Shown: positions 1-8,645 of the stretch, in pieces
Layout: every line of letters begins with the position of its first letter
How positions within the stretch are numbered: the first letter of the stretch is position 1
NCBI GenBank assembly: GCA_945873105.1
Contig: CAMCBW010000004.1
Location: 1 to 64,000 of the forward strand
Length of the DNA: 64,000 bases
Direction of reading: 5' to 3'
Source: Tangfeifania diversioriginum
Lineage (GTDB): Bacteria; Bacteroidota; Bacteroidia; Bacteroidales; Prolixibacteraceae
Notes under the pieces: model-generated
The model's input: the letters and a program-made list of their open reading frames with translations, nothing else
Databases searched by the model: none
What the model was told of the DNA's origin: nothing
Position numbers and translations under genes: made by a program

Positions 1-114
1 GGATGCTGCTTTCAAATGCTCAGAAACAAAAAATTGATCTGCGTTAATTTTTTGAGCTGTTGCACTCAACAGGGTATTGCAACAAAAGATAATTACCAGG
101 AAAATTAGCCTCAT
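1..114 (-). CDS. N-terminus of an exported protein, cut by window edge
   Basis: An open frame starts with ATG at 114 and runs off the left edge after 38 codons. Residues 1-20 form a typical signal peptide: an Arg near the start, a hydrophobic core, then S-A-T-A-Q, the A-Q cleavage style common in this window. The visible mature part is only about 18 residues (QKINADQFFVSEHLKAAS), too short to identify a family. It lies downstream of the LytTR regulator gene, separated by about 280 bases holding a hairpin. I can support an exported product but not a function. Confidence 0.6.
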   Translation of the reverse strand, partial: MRLIFLVIIFCCNTLLSATAQKINADQFFVSEHLKAAS

Positions 115-239
115 AGTTTTGCCTTTGTAAGAGACGGTTTAAATTTATAACACAGAGAATATCTAACTATCTATCGAAAACAGAGAGCAGATAGAAATTT
201 CTGCTATTTTGAATTTTCTTTAGAGAAACCCCGGATTTT

Positions 240-277
240 CACAGAGTTGGAAAATCGCAAGCGATTTTCTCTCTGTG
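240..277. other. Two-part intergenic hairpin
   Basis: A perfect 9-bp inner stem (gaaaatcgc at 250-258 pairing with gcgattttc at 261-269, 2-base loop) is enclosed by a 7-bp outer stem (cacagag at 240-246 with ctctgtg at 271-277). It sits between the regulator gene ending at 396 and the next gene starting at 114. A T-run follows on the plus strand only (285-290), so it does not look like a standard terminator for the minus-strand genes. It could be a mobile palindrome or an RNA processing hairpin. Confidence 0.45.
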
Positions 278-395
278 TACCTCATTTTTTCTCTTGTAAA
301 TTTTGCACAATGTGACAACTTCAAAGCTATAATCAGTTTCATCAAGGAGTCATAAATACTCTGTGTAATAATTTTAAGCAGAATTAAGGGAGAGG

Positions 396-1163
396 TTATT
401 TACCCGTCAGCCAATCCTTAAATTGAGTACTCTTCTCACGGCTGATTACTATTTTTTCGGGAGTCTTCAGTTGAAGATGAATCACAAGTCTGTTGTTAAA
501 ATACACTTCAGCACTGGCAACAAATTTCTTCTGAATGATAAACTGCCGGTTAGCCCGGAAAAACAGATCCCATGGCAGCCGGTTTTCGATTTCCTCCAGG
601 GATTCACCCAATACAAATTCCCGCTTTTCCGTCATCGCAAAGACAGTTTGGTTGCTGGTATAAAAACAGATTACCGACGCTGCAGGAACAGGAATCATTT
701 GGTCTTTCAGGTAAGCGATAAATACTGGAGCAGCCTTCGTTGGTTGTTTTAACTGACAGATAATTTGATTTAGATGAGAAAGTTGATCCCTGGAATAGAC
801 AGATTTGGATCTTGCAAACTTGACAAGTGCACTTTGCACCTCCTCTTTCTGGATAGGTTTTAATAGGTAATCCACTCCGTTGAGTTTAAAAGCCCGAAGG
901 GCGAATTCGTCGTACGCAGTAGTGAAAATAATGGGCAATTCGGTTTGAAGGGATTCGAAAATTTCGAAGGAGAGACCATCAGAAAGCTGAATGTCTGAGA
1001 AAATTAGGTCAATGTCAGAACTGTTGTGTTGCCGAAACCAGTTTAATGCATCGTAAACCGATTCAAGTTCAGCAACGATGTTCACCTCCGGATCAACTTC
1101 CTCAATGATCTTCTTGAGTTTTCGGAGGGCAATTCCCTCATCTTCAATCAATATTATCTTCAT
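396..1163 (-). CDS. LytTR-family response regulator
   Basis: A 255-residue two-component response regulator. The receiver domain (about residues 1-115) shows the acidic pocket at E7/D8, the likely phospho-acceptor Asp57 in FSDIQL, and the conserved Lys102 in LLKPI. The C-terminal part (about 147-255) resembles a LytTR DNA-binding domain, which usually binds direct repeats upstream of target promoters. The start codon lies 1 base after the stop of the histidine kinase gene, so the two are surely co-transcribed. Family knowledge gives a DNA-binding regulator paired with a LytS-type kinase. Its target genes are not shown by the sequence. Control of the esterase gene ahead of it, or of the exported protein after it, is only a guess. 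Confidence 0.9.
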   Translation of the reverse strand: MKIILIEDEGIALRKLKKIIEEVDPEVNIVAELESVYDALNWFRQHNSSDIDLIFSDIQLSDGLSFEIFESLQTELPIIFTTAYDEFALRAFKLNGVDYLLKPIQKEEVQSALVKFARSKSVYSRDQLSHLNQIICQLKQPTKAAPVFIAYLKDQMIPVPAASVICFYTSNQTVFAMTEKREFVLGESLEEIENRLPWDLFFRANRQFIIQKKFVASAEVYFNNRLVIHLQLKTPEKIVISREKSTQFKDWLTGK

Positions 1164-1164
1164 T

Positions 1165-2175
1165 TCACGAATGAATCAATGGAACACTTACACAAAAAGC
1201 ATCAGCAGTTTGCACTATCAATATTGGTTTGCCTGACAAGATTTCACTCCTTCTATTCAGGTTTTTCAGTCCAAGTCCGGTAGAACTTTCGCTTTTCTGC
1301 GGTTGGTGGTTGTTGGATATTTTTAGATACCCATCTTCTGTGGTAATATCAACAGTCACCGGGAACTGATGGTTCATTCGATTGTGCTTGATCACATTTT
1401 CGATCAGCAATTGGGTACACAACGACGGCACCATTTCGCCGTTGGATTCGATTACCTTAATATTGATCTTCAGTTTCTCTTCAAATCTAACCTGCAGCAA
1501 AAAAGCATAATCACGGGCAAACTTGAGCTCCTCCTTCAGGCTGACCTTGCTGGTTTCCTGCATATTCAGGATATACCTGAAAACATGAGACAATTTATCG
1601 ATGAATATCTCGCTTTTTCCGGGATTTTCCTGAATCAACCCGCTTAAGGTATTTAAAGTATTGAAGAAAAAATGGGGGCTGATCTGGTTCATCAGTACTG
1701 TCAGCTGATTGTTAAGATGCTGCGTCTGTAAATCCAAATTAACACTTTTCAGATATTGATTTTCCGACATTTTTACCAAAAATCGAACCGCAAAAACACT
1801 AACCAGCACGATAATAACATTCCTGGCGATTTCGTCCTTGAAGTAAAAAGGAATGGGGACATGGGAAGTTATTTTCCAGATCGGCAAGTGAATGGCAATG
1901 CTCAAACAGGTAAAGAAAATCAGAAATAGTCCATTCAGCAACCATTTTTTTAGACCGGGTAACTTTTGCCACTTGAGATTCAGCGAGATGCCGGCATAAA
2001 ACATACCGGCAACAAGCGCATACAACAACGCAACATCCAACAATCGAAGGTAAAAACCCGGAAACCTGAATTCATCCAAAGCAAACAGGATTGGAACCAG
2101 CGACAACAACAATCCACCTGTGAGGGAAATGGGCAGGATGTATTTGTGGTCTATTGCGCTATTGGCAGGAATCAT
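1165..2175 (-). CDS. LytS-type sensor histidine kinase
   Basis: A 336-residue membrane sensor kinase. Four hydrophobic segments (about 14-33, 46-66, 79-99 and 117-136) form a compact membrane domain with no recognisable extracellular sensor. The His-kinase segment follows: His168 in ISPHFFFNTL is the expected phosphorylation site, and the C-terminal half carries the ATPase features ENVIKHN and GLGLKNL. This is the His_kinase (PF06580) arrangement that pairs with LytTR regulators, and the regulator gene follows after 1 base. Its own start lies 6 bases after the stop of the lipoprotein esterase gene, so all three form one operon. The stimulus is unknown. Confidence 0.88.
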   Translation of the reverse strand: MIPANSAIDHKYILPISLTGGLLLSLVPILFALDEFRFPGFYLRLLDVALLYALVAGMFYAGISLNLKWQKLPGLKKWLLNGLFLIFFTCLSIAIHLPIWKITSHVPIPFYFKDEIARNVIIVLVSVFAVRFLVKMSENQYLKSVNLDLQTQHLNNQLTVLMNQISPHFFFNTLNTLSGLIQENPGKSEIFIDKLSHVFRYILNMQETSKVSLKEELKFARDYAFLLQVRFEEKLKINIKVIESNGEMVPSLCTQLLIENVIKHNRMNHQFPVTVDITTEDGYLKISNNHQPQKSESSTGLGLKNLNRRSEILSGKPILIVQTADAFCVSVPLIHS

Positions 2176-2181
2176 CTTCGG

Positions 2182-3132
2182 CTATTTTAGGTATTTGTCG
2201 AAAAAGGCGATCACCTTTGCCAAATTGGTTGTGGAAGAGAATTGCGATCCTCCATGACCTGCTCCGTCTATCAGTTCAAAAGAGACCTTGTTAGCTCCAA
2301 GGGTTGTTTTCAAAGCATTGTAGAAATTCTGGCTTTGGGTGTAGGGAATGTTGCGATCCAGACTTCCCACCTGGATGAAAAAAGCAGCATCATCGGAGGT
2401 AATATAGGTGGTTGGATTAGCCTTTGCCACCTGTGCGGGAATGGTCTGTACGGCGGCACCCATCAGTTTTGACTCGGGGGAAGTACTGCTGTTGGTGGTA
2501 ATGGTAAACCCCAATGCGGCTGCTTCTGCATCCATGGTCAGAAAATTAATCGGACCAAACCAGTCTACACTAGCGATCACTTTGGAGGAATAGGTGGCAT
2601 TGCCCAGAGAGGCACCTTCGAGTTCGGCAACACCGGAGGTAGTACCCAGCAGGGAGGCTAGATTGCCACCGGCCGATGCTCCCCATGAACCCATCTTTTC
2701 TGGATTCAGCTTGTACTTGGTAGCATTGGCCTTCAGAAATCTGACCGCTGCCTTGCAATCTTCAATCTGCGCAGGATATTTTGCTTCACCACTCAACCTG
2801 TAGTCGATACTTACTGCGGCATAACCCTGGGCAGTAAGTGCATTGCAATTGGCTGCTTCTCCGCTTTTGCTGCCCATCATGAAGGCACCGCCATGGATCA
2901 CCACCACTACCGGGAAAGGACCTGATCCGGCTGGCAGATATATGTCCATCTGCTGTGCAGAGGAGGTAGTGGCATAGGCTACATTGGTGAAGGTAGTGGC
3001 TGTGCCACTGGCAGTGGATGTGGTCGTTGTGGAAGGGGTAGTTGTTGCAGTCGTCTCAGCTACTTCATCTTTTGTGCAAGCGCCAGTTAAAAGGGTGAAG
3101 GCAACTAATAAATTCAGTGTAATCATTTTCAT
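2182..3132 (-). CDS. Lipoprotein alpha/beta-hydrolase (carboxylesterase-like)
   Basis: A 316-residue exported esterase-like protein. I place the start at 3132 rather than 3159 because it gives a clean lipoprotein signal ending LLTGAC (lipid-modified Cys19). A Thr/Ser-rich linker (about 28-47) spaces the enzyme from the membrane. Alpha/beta-hydrolase features are clear: oxyanion-hole HGGAF (residues 80-84), nucleophile Ser153 in GASAGG, and a C-terminal Asp/His pair in GSLDRN and GAGHGG. It resembles the BD-FAE/acetyl-xylan-esterase-like group, which removes acyl groups from sugars, but the substrate cannot be read here. It is the first gene of an operon with a LytS/LytTR pair, so it may be unrelated to the glycan cluster. 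Confidence 0.82.
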   Translation of the reverse strand: MKMITLNLLVAFTLLTGACTKDEVAETTATTTPSTTTTSTASGTATTFTNVAYATTSSAQQMDIYLPAGSGPFPVVVVIHGGAFMMGSKSGEAANCNALTAQGYAAVSIDYRLSGEAKYPAQIEDCKAAVRFLKANATKYKLNPEKMGSWGASAGGNLASLLGTTSGVAELEGASLGNATYSSKVIASVDWFGPINFLTMDAEAAALGFTITTNSSTSPESKLMGAAVQTIPAQVAKANPTTYITSDDAAFFIQVGSLDRNIPYTQSQNFYNALKTTLGANKVSFELIDGAGHGGSQFSSTTNLAKVIAFFDKYLK

Positions 3133-3163
3133 TGTATTTACGGTTCTAAAATTTAACATGGTC

Positions 3164-3171
3164 CAAAACTA
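3164..3171 (-). promoter_or_regulatory. Candidate Bacteroidota -7 box (TAGTTTTG)
   Basis: On the minus strand, TAGTTTTG matches the Bacteroidota -7 consensus TAnnTTTG, about 32 bases upstream of the chosen esterase start at 3132. A clear TTTG at the -33 position is not visible, so the call rests on the -7 box and its placement alone. Confidence 0.3.
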
Positions 3172-3272
3172 ATTTGTTTGAATTTCCAGAACCGGAATTT
3201 GTTGTTGAGACGTTGATATTCGACTTTGAAACGTCGGAAGTAAGCTTTGAAACTGTTTGAATTTCCTACTGA

Positions 3273-5057
3273 CTAAAACTGAATCTTAAAACAAGCAGCA
3301 CTTTTCAATCCTATTTTCTCCGGACAAGTGATTACCAGGGCATCTTTCTCCTGCTGCCATTCGATTGGCTGAGAAGAGCCCAATAGGGTGATGTTTGCAA
3401 TCTTCCTTTCCACAAAACTACTGTTACTTCCAAGGCTTTTGACATGGATCATCTCCTCCGGCATGGGAACCGTCATGCACCACACATAGAGGGAACCATC
3501 CTTTCCTTCGGTAAACCTGAAATCCTTCGTGGAGAATTTAAAATCGGCATGGGGCCGATCCAGCTTGCCACCCGGCATTCCTCTCAGTCGCTCCGGGGCA
3601 TCCGGTCTCCTGGGATCCTTCACCATCTCCCCTTCGGCAAATACCTTCCAGGCCTTGCTGCCATAGATCCCCTCCCCGTTAATTTTCATCCAGGCGCCAA
3701 TCTCTTTCAGCATCGCAGCACTCCCTTCGTCCATGCCTCCCTGTGGGGTAAGACTGACGCAGAGGGTCAGGTTGCCGCCACGTGAAACATCCTCCAGGAG
3801 TGTACGCACCACTGCGCCGGCATCGTAGACGAATCCCGGACGGTAAAACCAGTCTCCCACTGCCCGATCGGCCATCCAGGGTTGATCATTTTTGATCCCT
3901 TTCGGGAAAGATCCCTCAAAGGTGGTGGCTACCCCTCTTTGAGGCGGACTGAACTTGACAATGGCCAGTTTGTCAATCTTTCCATTGTTGCGGCTGGCAG
4001 CCTGGTTGTAAAAATGGGCCACCACCCGCTGGGCCGCATCACATTTGTAACCCGAACCACTGTGGTCGCCAGAAAAAGGTTGGGTGCTGTTGCCATCGGT
4101 GTAGATGAAATCGGGATCATAATTATCCACCACATCTTCGATGCGCATGGCCCACTGGGTGGCATACCATTTGGCATAATCCAGGTCATTGCCAAAGATC
4201 CCCCTTCTTCCGAAAGGGATATCTTCCAGGATATAAGCCTTCTCTTCAAAAGAGAGATGATCATAGATCATAGGTTTTCCATAGAGCCTTTGCGGATCCA
4301 ACCCTTCCCACCATTTCCCCTTCCCGTCAGCCAGGGTAAGTTTAGCGGCATCATAGGGTACTCCAGTCTTGGGCCCTGCTTTGTCAGCCCCAAAGGCGCG
4401 CTGCCACCACCACCAGGTGTATTCGTGGTGAAAGGAGACGCCAAACCGCATACCCTTCTTTTGCAGCTCTTTCTTCCACAATGCAATAAAATCTTTTTTC
4501 GGCCCCACATTGACCGAGTTCCAGGGTTGGTATTTCGAATTCCAAAGATCATAATTGTCATGGTGAACCCCCACTACCAAAGCGTATTTGAAACCAGCAT
4601 CGGAATATGCCTTAACCTGCTTTTCAGGATCCCAACCGGTAGGATTCCATTGGTGCAATACCTCCTTGTAACCAACCTCCGAGGGATGGCCAAAATTGAC
4701 CAGGTGGTTCTTGTAGGCATCCGTCTCTTCGCGGTAGATATTTCGGGCATACCAGTCGCCGCTCATTCCGGAAGCCTGCGGTCCCCAGTGGATAAAGATG
4801 CCGAATTTGGCATCCCGCCACCAGTCAGGGGATTTTTCGTAATTGGCATTGATAGACTCCCAGGTCGGTTCTATTTTACCCGATGACATAGGGAAATCCA
4901 TTTTTACCTCTGCTACCTTACCAGGATCAGCAATAAAACCAAGCTGTTGCGCCTCCTTCATGGGCATCGGAGGAAGTTGGTAGTTTTTGGCGGATTGGGA
5001 GAATCCCGGCAGAACAAAGGCCAGGATCGCAAGAAAGAGCAGGGAAATATTCTTCAT
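3273..5057 (-). CDS. Alpha-L-fucosidase, GH29
   Basis: A 594-residue exported GH29 enzyme that removes alpha-linked L-fucose. The open frame extends to 5228, but that extension overlaps the previous gene. ATG at 5057 gives a proper signal peptide (MKNISLLFLAILAFVLPGFSQ). The catalytic barrel begins near residue 75 (FGIFIHWGPQ) and includes WNSVNVGPKKD. The expected nucleophile is Asp321 in FIYTDGN. A C-terminal beta-sandwich follows (about 480-594). The long W-rich stretch (TWWWWQRAF) matches the 57086-58708 paralogue and suggests a shared subgroup that may prefer decorated or long substrates. The start lies about 118 bases downstream of another GH29 gene, so it may have its own signals in that gap. 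Confidence 0.9.
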   Translation of the reverse strand: MKNISLLFLAILAFVLPGFSQSAKNYQLPPMPMKEAQQLGFIADPGKVAEVKMDFPMSSGKIEPTWESINANYEKSPDWWRDAKFGIFIHWGPQASGMSGDWYARNIYREETDAYKNHLVNFGHPSEVGYKEVLHQWNPTGWDPEKQVKAYSDAGFKYALVVGVHHDNYDLWNSKYQPWNSVNVGPKKDFIALWKKELQKKGMRFGVSFHHEYTWWWWQRAFGADKAGPKTGVPYDAAKLTLADGKGKWWEGLDPQRLYGKPMIYDHLSFEEKAYILEDIPFGRRGIFGNDLDYAKWYATQWAMRIEDVVDNYDPDFIYTDGNSTQPFSGDHSGSGYKCDAAQRVVAHFYNQAASRNNGKIDKLAIVKFSPPQRGVATTFEGSFPKGIKNDQPWMADRAVGDWFYRPGFVYDAGAVVRTLLEDVSRGGNLTLCVSLTPQGGMDEGSAAMLKEIGAWMKINGEGIYGSKAWKVFAEGEMVKDPRRPDAPERLRGMPGGKLDRPHADFKFSTKDFRFTEGKDGSLYVWCMTVPMPEEMIHVKSLGSNSSFVERKIANITLLGSSQPIEWQQEKDALVITCPEKIGLKSAACFKIQF

Positions 5058-5085
5058 GGTTGAGATAGTGTTTGGTTTAAAGGGT

Positions 5086-5114
5086 CGCGCAAAGCACGCA
5101 GAGAAACGCAAAGG
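5086..5114. repeat. Short periodic intergenic motif (CGCAAAG-type)
   Basis: The gap between the two GH29 genes holds three near-copies of the same heptamer at about 9-10-base spacing: gcgcaaag, cacgcagag and aaacgcaaagg. A similar element occurs at 17348-17372. From memory, sequences of this style are common between genes in Bacteroidota. I know of no assigned function. Confidence 0.4.
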
Positions 5115-5175
5115 AAGGGATATGGAAAATTCATACTGATCCGTTAATTGTCTGTTATTTAAACAACTACTTCGA

Positions 5176-6135
5176 TCAAGGTTTGTACTCAGCACCCACT
5201 TCAGCCAGCCTTTTGACCACATTGTCATCCATCAGTCCATCCCGGTTGGGGGCACAGTTGAGCAAAAAATTGCAGTTTCGGTCTTCCAGGATGGCAAGGT
5301 GCCGGTTCACGATGTTATCGACCGACATCAGCCGCTCCTGCGGAAATTTCAGTTTCCAGAACCATTGACTCTGGATACAGGGACCCTGCTGGGCAGCATA
5401 TTTGTTTTTAGGGGGTGCCCATTCATCGTTCCAAGGCTCTTCGTAATGGAAGAAATCGATAATTTTATAGACCGAATCCCTGGGCAATCCTCTCCTCAGC
5501 TGGTAATGATCCGTGATGAGAATTTCAGGCTGCAGCGATTTGATGTAGTCGTAAATCTCATCCTGGTCGGCCTGTACATACTGGGTACCACAGTTTCCCC
5601 AACCGTCAAAAGTAATGGTCCTGATTTTGCCGTAGTTGGTCAACAGCTCCTTCAGCTGTGCTTTGATCAGGACAATATCTTCGGGTGTAATATCCTTGTC
5701 TATACCCATTTGCCGGTCCCAGATCGAGAAATAGAAGTGCGGCTCCACCCCGCGGCTCCGGAAAGCATCACAGAACTCCTTTACCACGTCCCTGCCCTGG
5801 ATGGCGCTGGAAGCCACATCGTAGGTAGTGGTCTGGCTGTCCCACAGACAGAAACCGTCGTGGTGCTTGGTGGTGAGTACGGCATATTTCATCTTCGCAC
5901 TCTTGGCTGCATCTGCCCACTGGTTGCAGTCGAGTTTGGCGGGATTGAACGAAAGAGGATCCCTTCGAGGTTCTACCCACTCCTTCTCGTGGAAAGTTCC
6001 CATGTTGAAGTGGATGAACATTCCGAATTTTAGCTCATTGAACTCTTTTCTCAGCTTTTTCAAGGATTGGGCATTGATCTCCAACACCGAACAGATGGTT
6101 AGTACCACAACCAGCAACAATTTTACATTTTTCAT
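5176..6135 (-). CDS. Alpha-L-fucosidase, GH29, catalytic domain only
   Basis: A 319-residue exported GH29 fucosidase. The signal peptide is MKNVKLLLVVVLTICSVLEINAQ. The barrel starts at FGMFIHFNMGTF (about residue 37) and contains TTKHHDGFCLWDS, typical of bacterial fucosidases that act on alpha-1,3/1,4 linkages. The nucleophile candidate is Asp177 in TITFDGWG. It ends soon after the barrel, so it lacks the C-terminal beta-sandwich of its neighbour and is short for GH29, though it looks complete rather than broken. The 62-bp repeat at 6165-6226 lies 30 bases upstream of its start. It is downstream of, and probably co-transcribed with, the GH31 gene. Confidence 0.88.
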   Translation of the reverse strand: MKNVKLLLVVVLTICSVLEINAQSLKKLRKEFNELKFGMFIHFNMGTFHEKEWVEPRRDPLSFNPAKLDCNQWADAAKSAKMKYAVLTTKHHDGFCLWDSQTTTYDVASSAIQGRDVVKEFCDAFRSRGVEPHFYFSIWDRQMGIDKDITPEDIVLIKAQLKELLTNYGKIRTITFDGWGNCGTQYVQADQDEIYDYIKSLQPEILITDHYQLRRGLPRDSVYKIIDFFHYEEPWNDEWAPPKNKYAAQQGPCIQSQWFWKLKFPQERLMSVDNIVNRHLAILEDRNCNFLLNCAPNRDGLMDDNVVKRLAEVGAEYKP

Positions 6136-6164
6136 ACGATAATTATTAGTTTTTCAATGGATGT

Positions 6165-6226
6165 ATGGAACTCGCAAATTGATTTGCATCGCCTTTTGTT
6201 GACTTAGTCCATGCTCGTTTCATAAT
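6165..6226 (-). repeat. 62-bp leader repeat, copy 1
   Basis: This 62-bp block is repeated at 51974-52035 with a single mismatch (base 6186 G versus 51995 A). Both copies lie in the same orientation, 30-50 bases upstream of the start codon of an exported enzyme gene. On the minus strand each copy opens a short frame starting MKRAWTKSTKGD, which in this copy stops after 25 codons. It could be a duplicated leader or promoter segment, a leader peptide, or the scar of a mobile element. Confidence 0.7.
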
Positions 6227-6235
6227 CCTTAGGTT

Positions 6236-8644
6236 TTACATTTTTATAACCACCTTTTTCCCGTCGTACACCACCTTCAGATCTACCTTTTCCGTTACGG
6301 AGACACCGGTTCCCTTGTGCTCATTTACCAATACTATTCCAAACGTACGCTTCTGAAGCATACCCGGAAAATTGCCCTTCCGGTTTGAAATAGTCAATTG
6401 GCGGGACTGTTCGTTCCAGGAGAAATCGATGGTGGCATACTTGCCCTTTTCATAATTGTAGGTATCGTTTTCATCCTCGTAAAGGGTGAAGGAGCCATTG
6501 GCACCCGGATAGATTCGAAGTTCCAAAGGATCTGCCGGCTTTTCGGTGGCATACTGCACTATGGGCCCCATGGGCACAATTGATCCGGCCCTTACAAACA
6601 ACGGAATGGTTTCGATGGGTGCTTCTGCCTCGATGGACTGGTTTCCTGGTAAGGTTTTACCCGTCCAAAAATCTACCCAGGTGGTTCCTGCCGGAAGGTA
6701 GACCTGGCGGGAGACTCCGGCCTTTGGATTGTTTCCGGGGTTGTTCCTGCTGGAAGTCACCGGATTGACCAAAAATGCCGGCCCAAACATGTATTGGTCG
6801 GGAATGGCATTGACGGCCGGATCCTCCCTGAAATCGAACTTGAGTGCCCTCATCTGGGTGTACCCTTCGTTGGTGACCCTCCACGCCAGTGAATAGTTGT
6901 AGGGCAACAGCCTGTAGCGCAAGTTGTCATACTTTAAAAGGATCTCTTTGGTGCTGGCATCCCAGTTGTTTGAAAAGAGTGCCCGCTCCCCTTTCCCATG
7001 AATCCGGAAGATCGGACTGAAGACGCCGAACTGAAACCAGCGTGTAAACAATTCGCGGTTGGAAGCTGTCGACCAATCGGCTGCACTCCAGTTGTAGTGG
7101 TATCCGCCGATGTCGGAAGTCCAGTAGGGAATTCCCGAGGCACAGGCGTTGATCCCTTGCGGCACCTGGCTCTTGTAGGCCCTCCAGGTGCAGGTGATGT
7201 CTGACGACCAGAGTGTTGCCGCATTGCGTTGCTGTCCGGCAAAGGCCTGCCTTACCAGGAAGAAGGCACGCTTGTTGGGCACATCTTTGCGCCAGTTGTC
7301 GTAAAGCCCCACCGTGTGCATCAGGGAGTAGGTGTTGAAGTAGTCGATTCCTTTCCCGGTGGCAAAGTTGGCCTGACGCCGCAGGTCGAGCAATGCCCCG
7401 TTGTCGGGTTCGCACTGGTCGACCCACCAGGCATCCCAGCCATGTGGGGCGATCAGGCTGTCGTTTGCCTGTTTCCAGTACATCTGCCGGGCTTTGGCGC
7501 TGTGCGCATCGTAATAGTTGTCGAAGGTATGGGTCATCACGTTGTCCCAAAGGATGGAGGTGAGGTTTCCGGCCTTCTCCATTTCGGCATAGTTGGGGGT
7601 TCCCTTCGCGAATACCGGCCAGATGGAGATCATGGCATGCAGGTTGGCCTTGTGCAACTCGTCGACCATGGCCTTTGGATTGGGGTACCGCTCCGGCCAC
7701 ATCAGATGGGAGCCAATCACATTGGGTTCCCAGTAGAACCAGTCCTGCACAATGCAATCGACCGGGATCTTGTTGTTCCGGTAGTTATCCTTGACACTCA
7801 ATACTTCCGCCTGGCTTTTGTAGCGGTCCTGTGACTGAAAGAGTCCGAATGACCATTTGGGATACATCGGTGCCTTTCCTGTGGCTTCCCGGTAGGTAGC
7901 GATGATCTGATCGAACGATGGGCCGTAAAAGAAGTAGTAATCCACCATGTTCCCGCTCTCCGAAACATATTTGAACTTCGAATTTCCCGCCTCTGCGCCG
8001 TAAAAGCCGGAGGCTGAATAGTTGTCCCACAGTAGGCCGTATCCCTTGCTGGAGAGCAAAACCGGGATGGCACCCGTCATGTACTTGATGGCCATATCCT
8101 GGTTACGACCTTTGTAATTGATGGAGAGGGTGTCTTCCGGATGGCAACCCAGTCCATAGAGTGCCTCATCGGCAGGAGAGAGAAAACCGGTGGAACAGCG
8201 GTAGGTATTGATTCCCGCCACGGTAGCTGGCTCCATCCATTTTCCTTTGAGGCCATCCTCCGCCAGGAGAAGATTTCCATTCAGATCTAGGAATTTTACT
8301 GCATTGGTCAGTTTATCCACCACGATTTTGAGCCGGCTGGTGGTGATGACCACCAGGTCATTGATTTCCGATACCCTGAACTCCGGAATCGCGCTCCATT
8401 TTTTGTTGACCACCAAAGATGTTTTGGAGGGCCAGCTCGGCAGCGAGGTGTACTTGACCTCGACCAAATTGTCTTTGCATATTTTCAGACTCATGCCTCC
8501 CTGGTCCAATTCGAATATCACCACATTGGCTGCCTGCTTGAAGGAGCGTACCGCCGCATCTGCTCTGTTCACTCCAATACCCAGGACGATGAGCAACATC
8601 CATGCCATCACTGTGACCTTATAACCTTCATATACCTGCTTCAT
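6236..8644 (-). CDS. Alpha-xylosidase-like GH31 enzyme
   Basis: An 802-residue exported GH31 enzyme. ATG at 8644 is preferred over the upstream ATG at 8662, which lies inside the previous gene. With 8644 the stop TGA (8648-8646) and the start are separated by 1 base, implying translational coupling. A signal segment (VMAWMLLIVLGIGVNRADA) precedes an N-terminal beta-sandwich, then the (beta/alpha)8 barrel. The nucleophile candidate is Asp409 in AWWVDQCEPD and the acid/base Asp511 in YWTSDIGGYH. The WWxDxxEPD form is typical of bacterial alpha-xylosidases, which release xylose from xyloglucan-type side chains. Alpha-glucosidase activity cannot be excluded from sequence alone. Confidence 0.88.
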   Translation of the reverse strand: MKQVYEGYKVTVMAWMLLIVLGIGVNRADAAVRSFKQAANVVIFELDQGGMSLKICKDNLVEVKYTSLPSWPSKTSLVVNKKWSAIPEFRVSEINDLVVITTSRLKIVVDKLTNAVKFLDLNGNLLLAEDGLKGKWMEPATVAGINTYRCSTGFLSPADEALYGLGCHPEDTLSINYKGRNQDMAIKYMTGAIPVLLSSKGYGLLWDNYSASGFYGAEAGNSKFKYVSESGNMVDYYFFYGPSFDQIIATYREATGKAPMYPKWSFGLFQSQDRYKSQAEVLSVKDNYRNNKIPVDCIVQDWFYWEPNVIGSHLMWPERYPNPKAMVDELHKANLHAMISIWPVFAKGTPNYAEMEKAGNLTSILWDNVMTHTFDNYYDAHSAKARQMYWKQANDSLIAPHGWDAWWVDQCEPDNGALLDLRRQANFATGKGIDYFNTYSLMHTVGLYDNWRKDVPNKRAFFLVRQAFAGQQRNAATLWSSDITCTWRAYKSQVPQGINACASGIPYWTSDIGGYHYNWSAADWSTASNRELFTRWFQFGVFSPIFRIHGKGERALFSNNWDASTKEILLKYDNLRYRLLPYNYSLAWRVTNEGYTQMRALKFDFREDPAVNAIPDQYMFGPAFLVNPVTSSRNNPGNNPKAGVSRQVYLPAGTTWVDFWTGKTLPGNQSIEAEAPIETIPLFVRAGSIVPMGPIVQYATEKPADPLELRIYPGANGSFTLYEDENDTYNYEKGKYATIDFSWNEQSRQLTISNRKGNFPGMLQKRTFGIVLVNEHKGTGVSVTEKVDLKVVYDGKKVVIKM

Positions 8645-8645
8645 C

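Noticed and set aside
3882-4886. A 334-codon open frame on the plus strand
   Set aside because: It is antisense to the GH29 gene, whose motifs and signal peptide are clear. The plus frame shows no recognisable domain.
5058-5228. N-terminal extension of the GH29 gene at 3273
   Set aside because: The 57 extra residues overlap the end of the upstream GH29 gene and lack a signal peptide; the start at 5057 has one.
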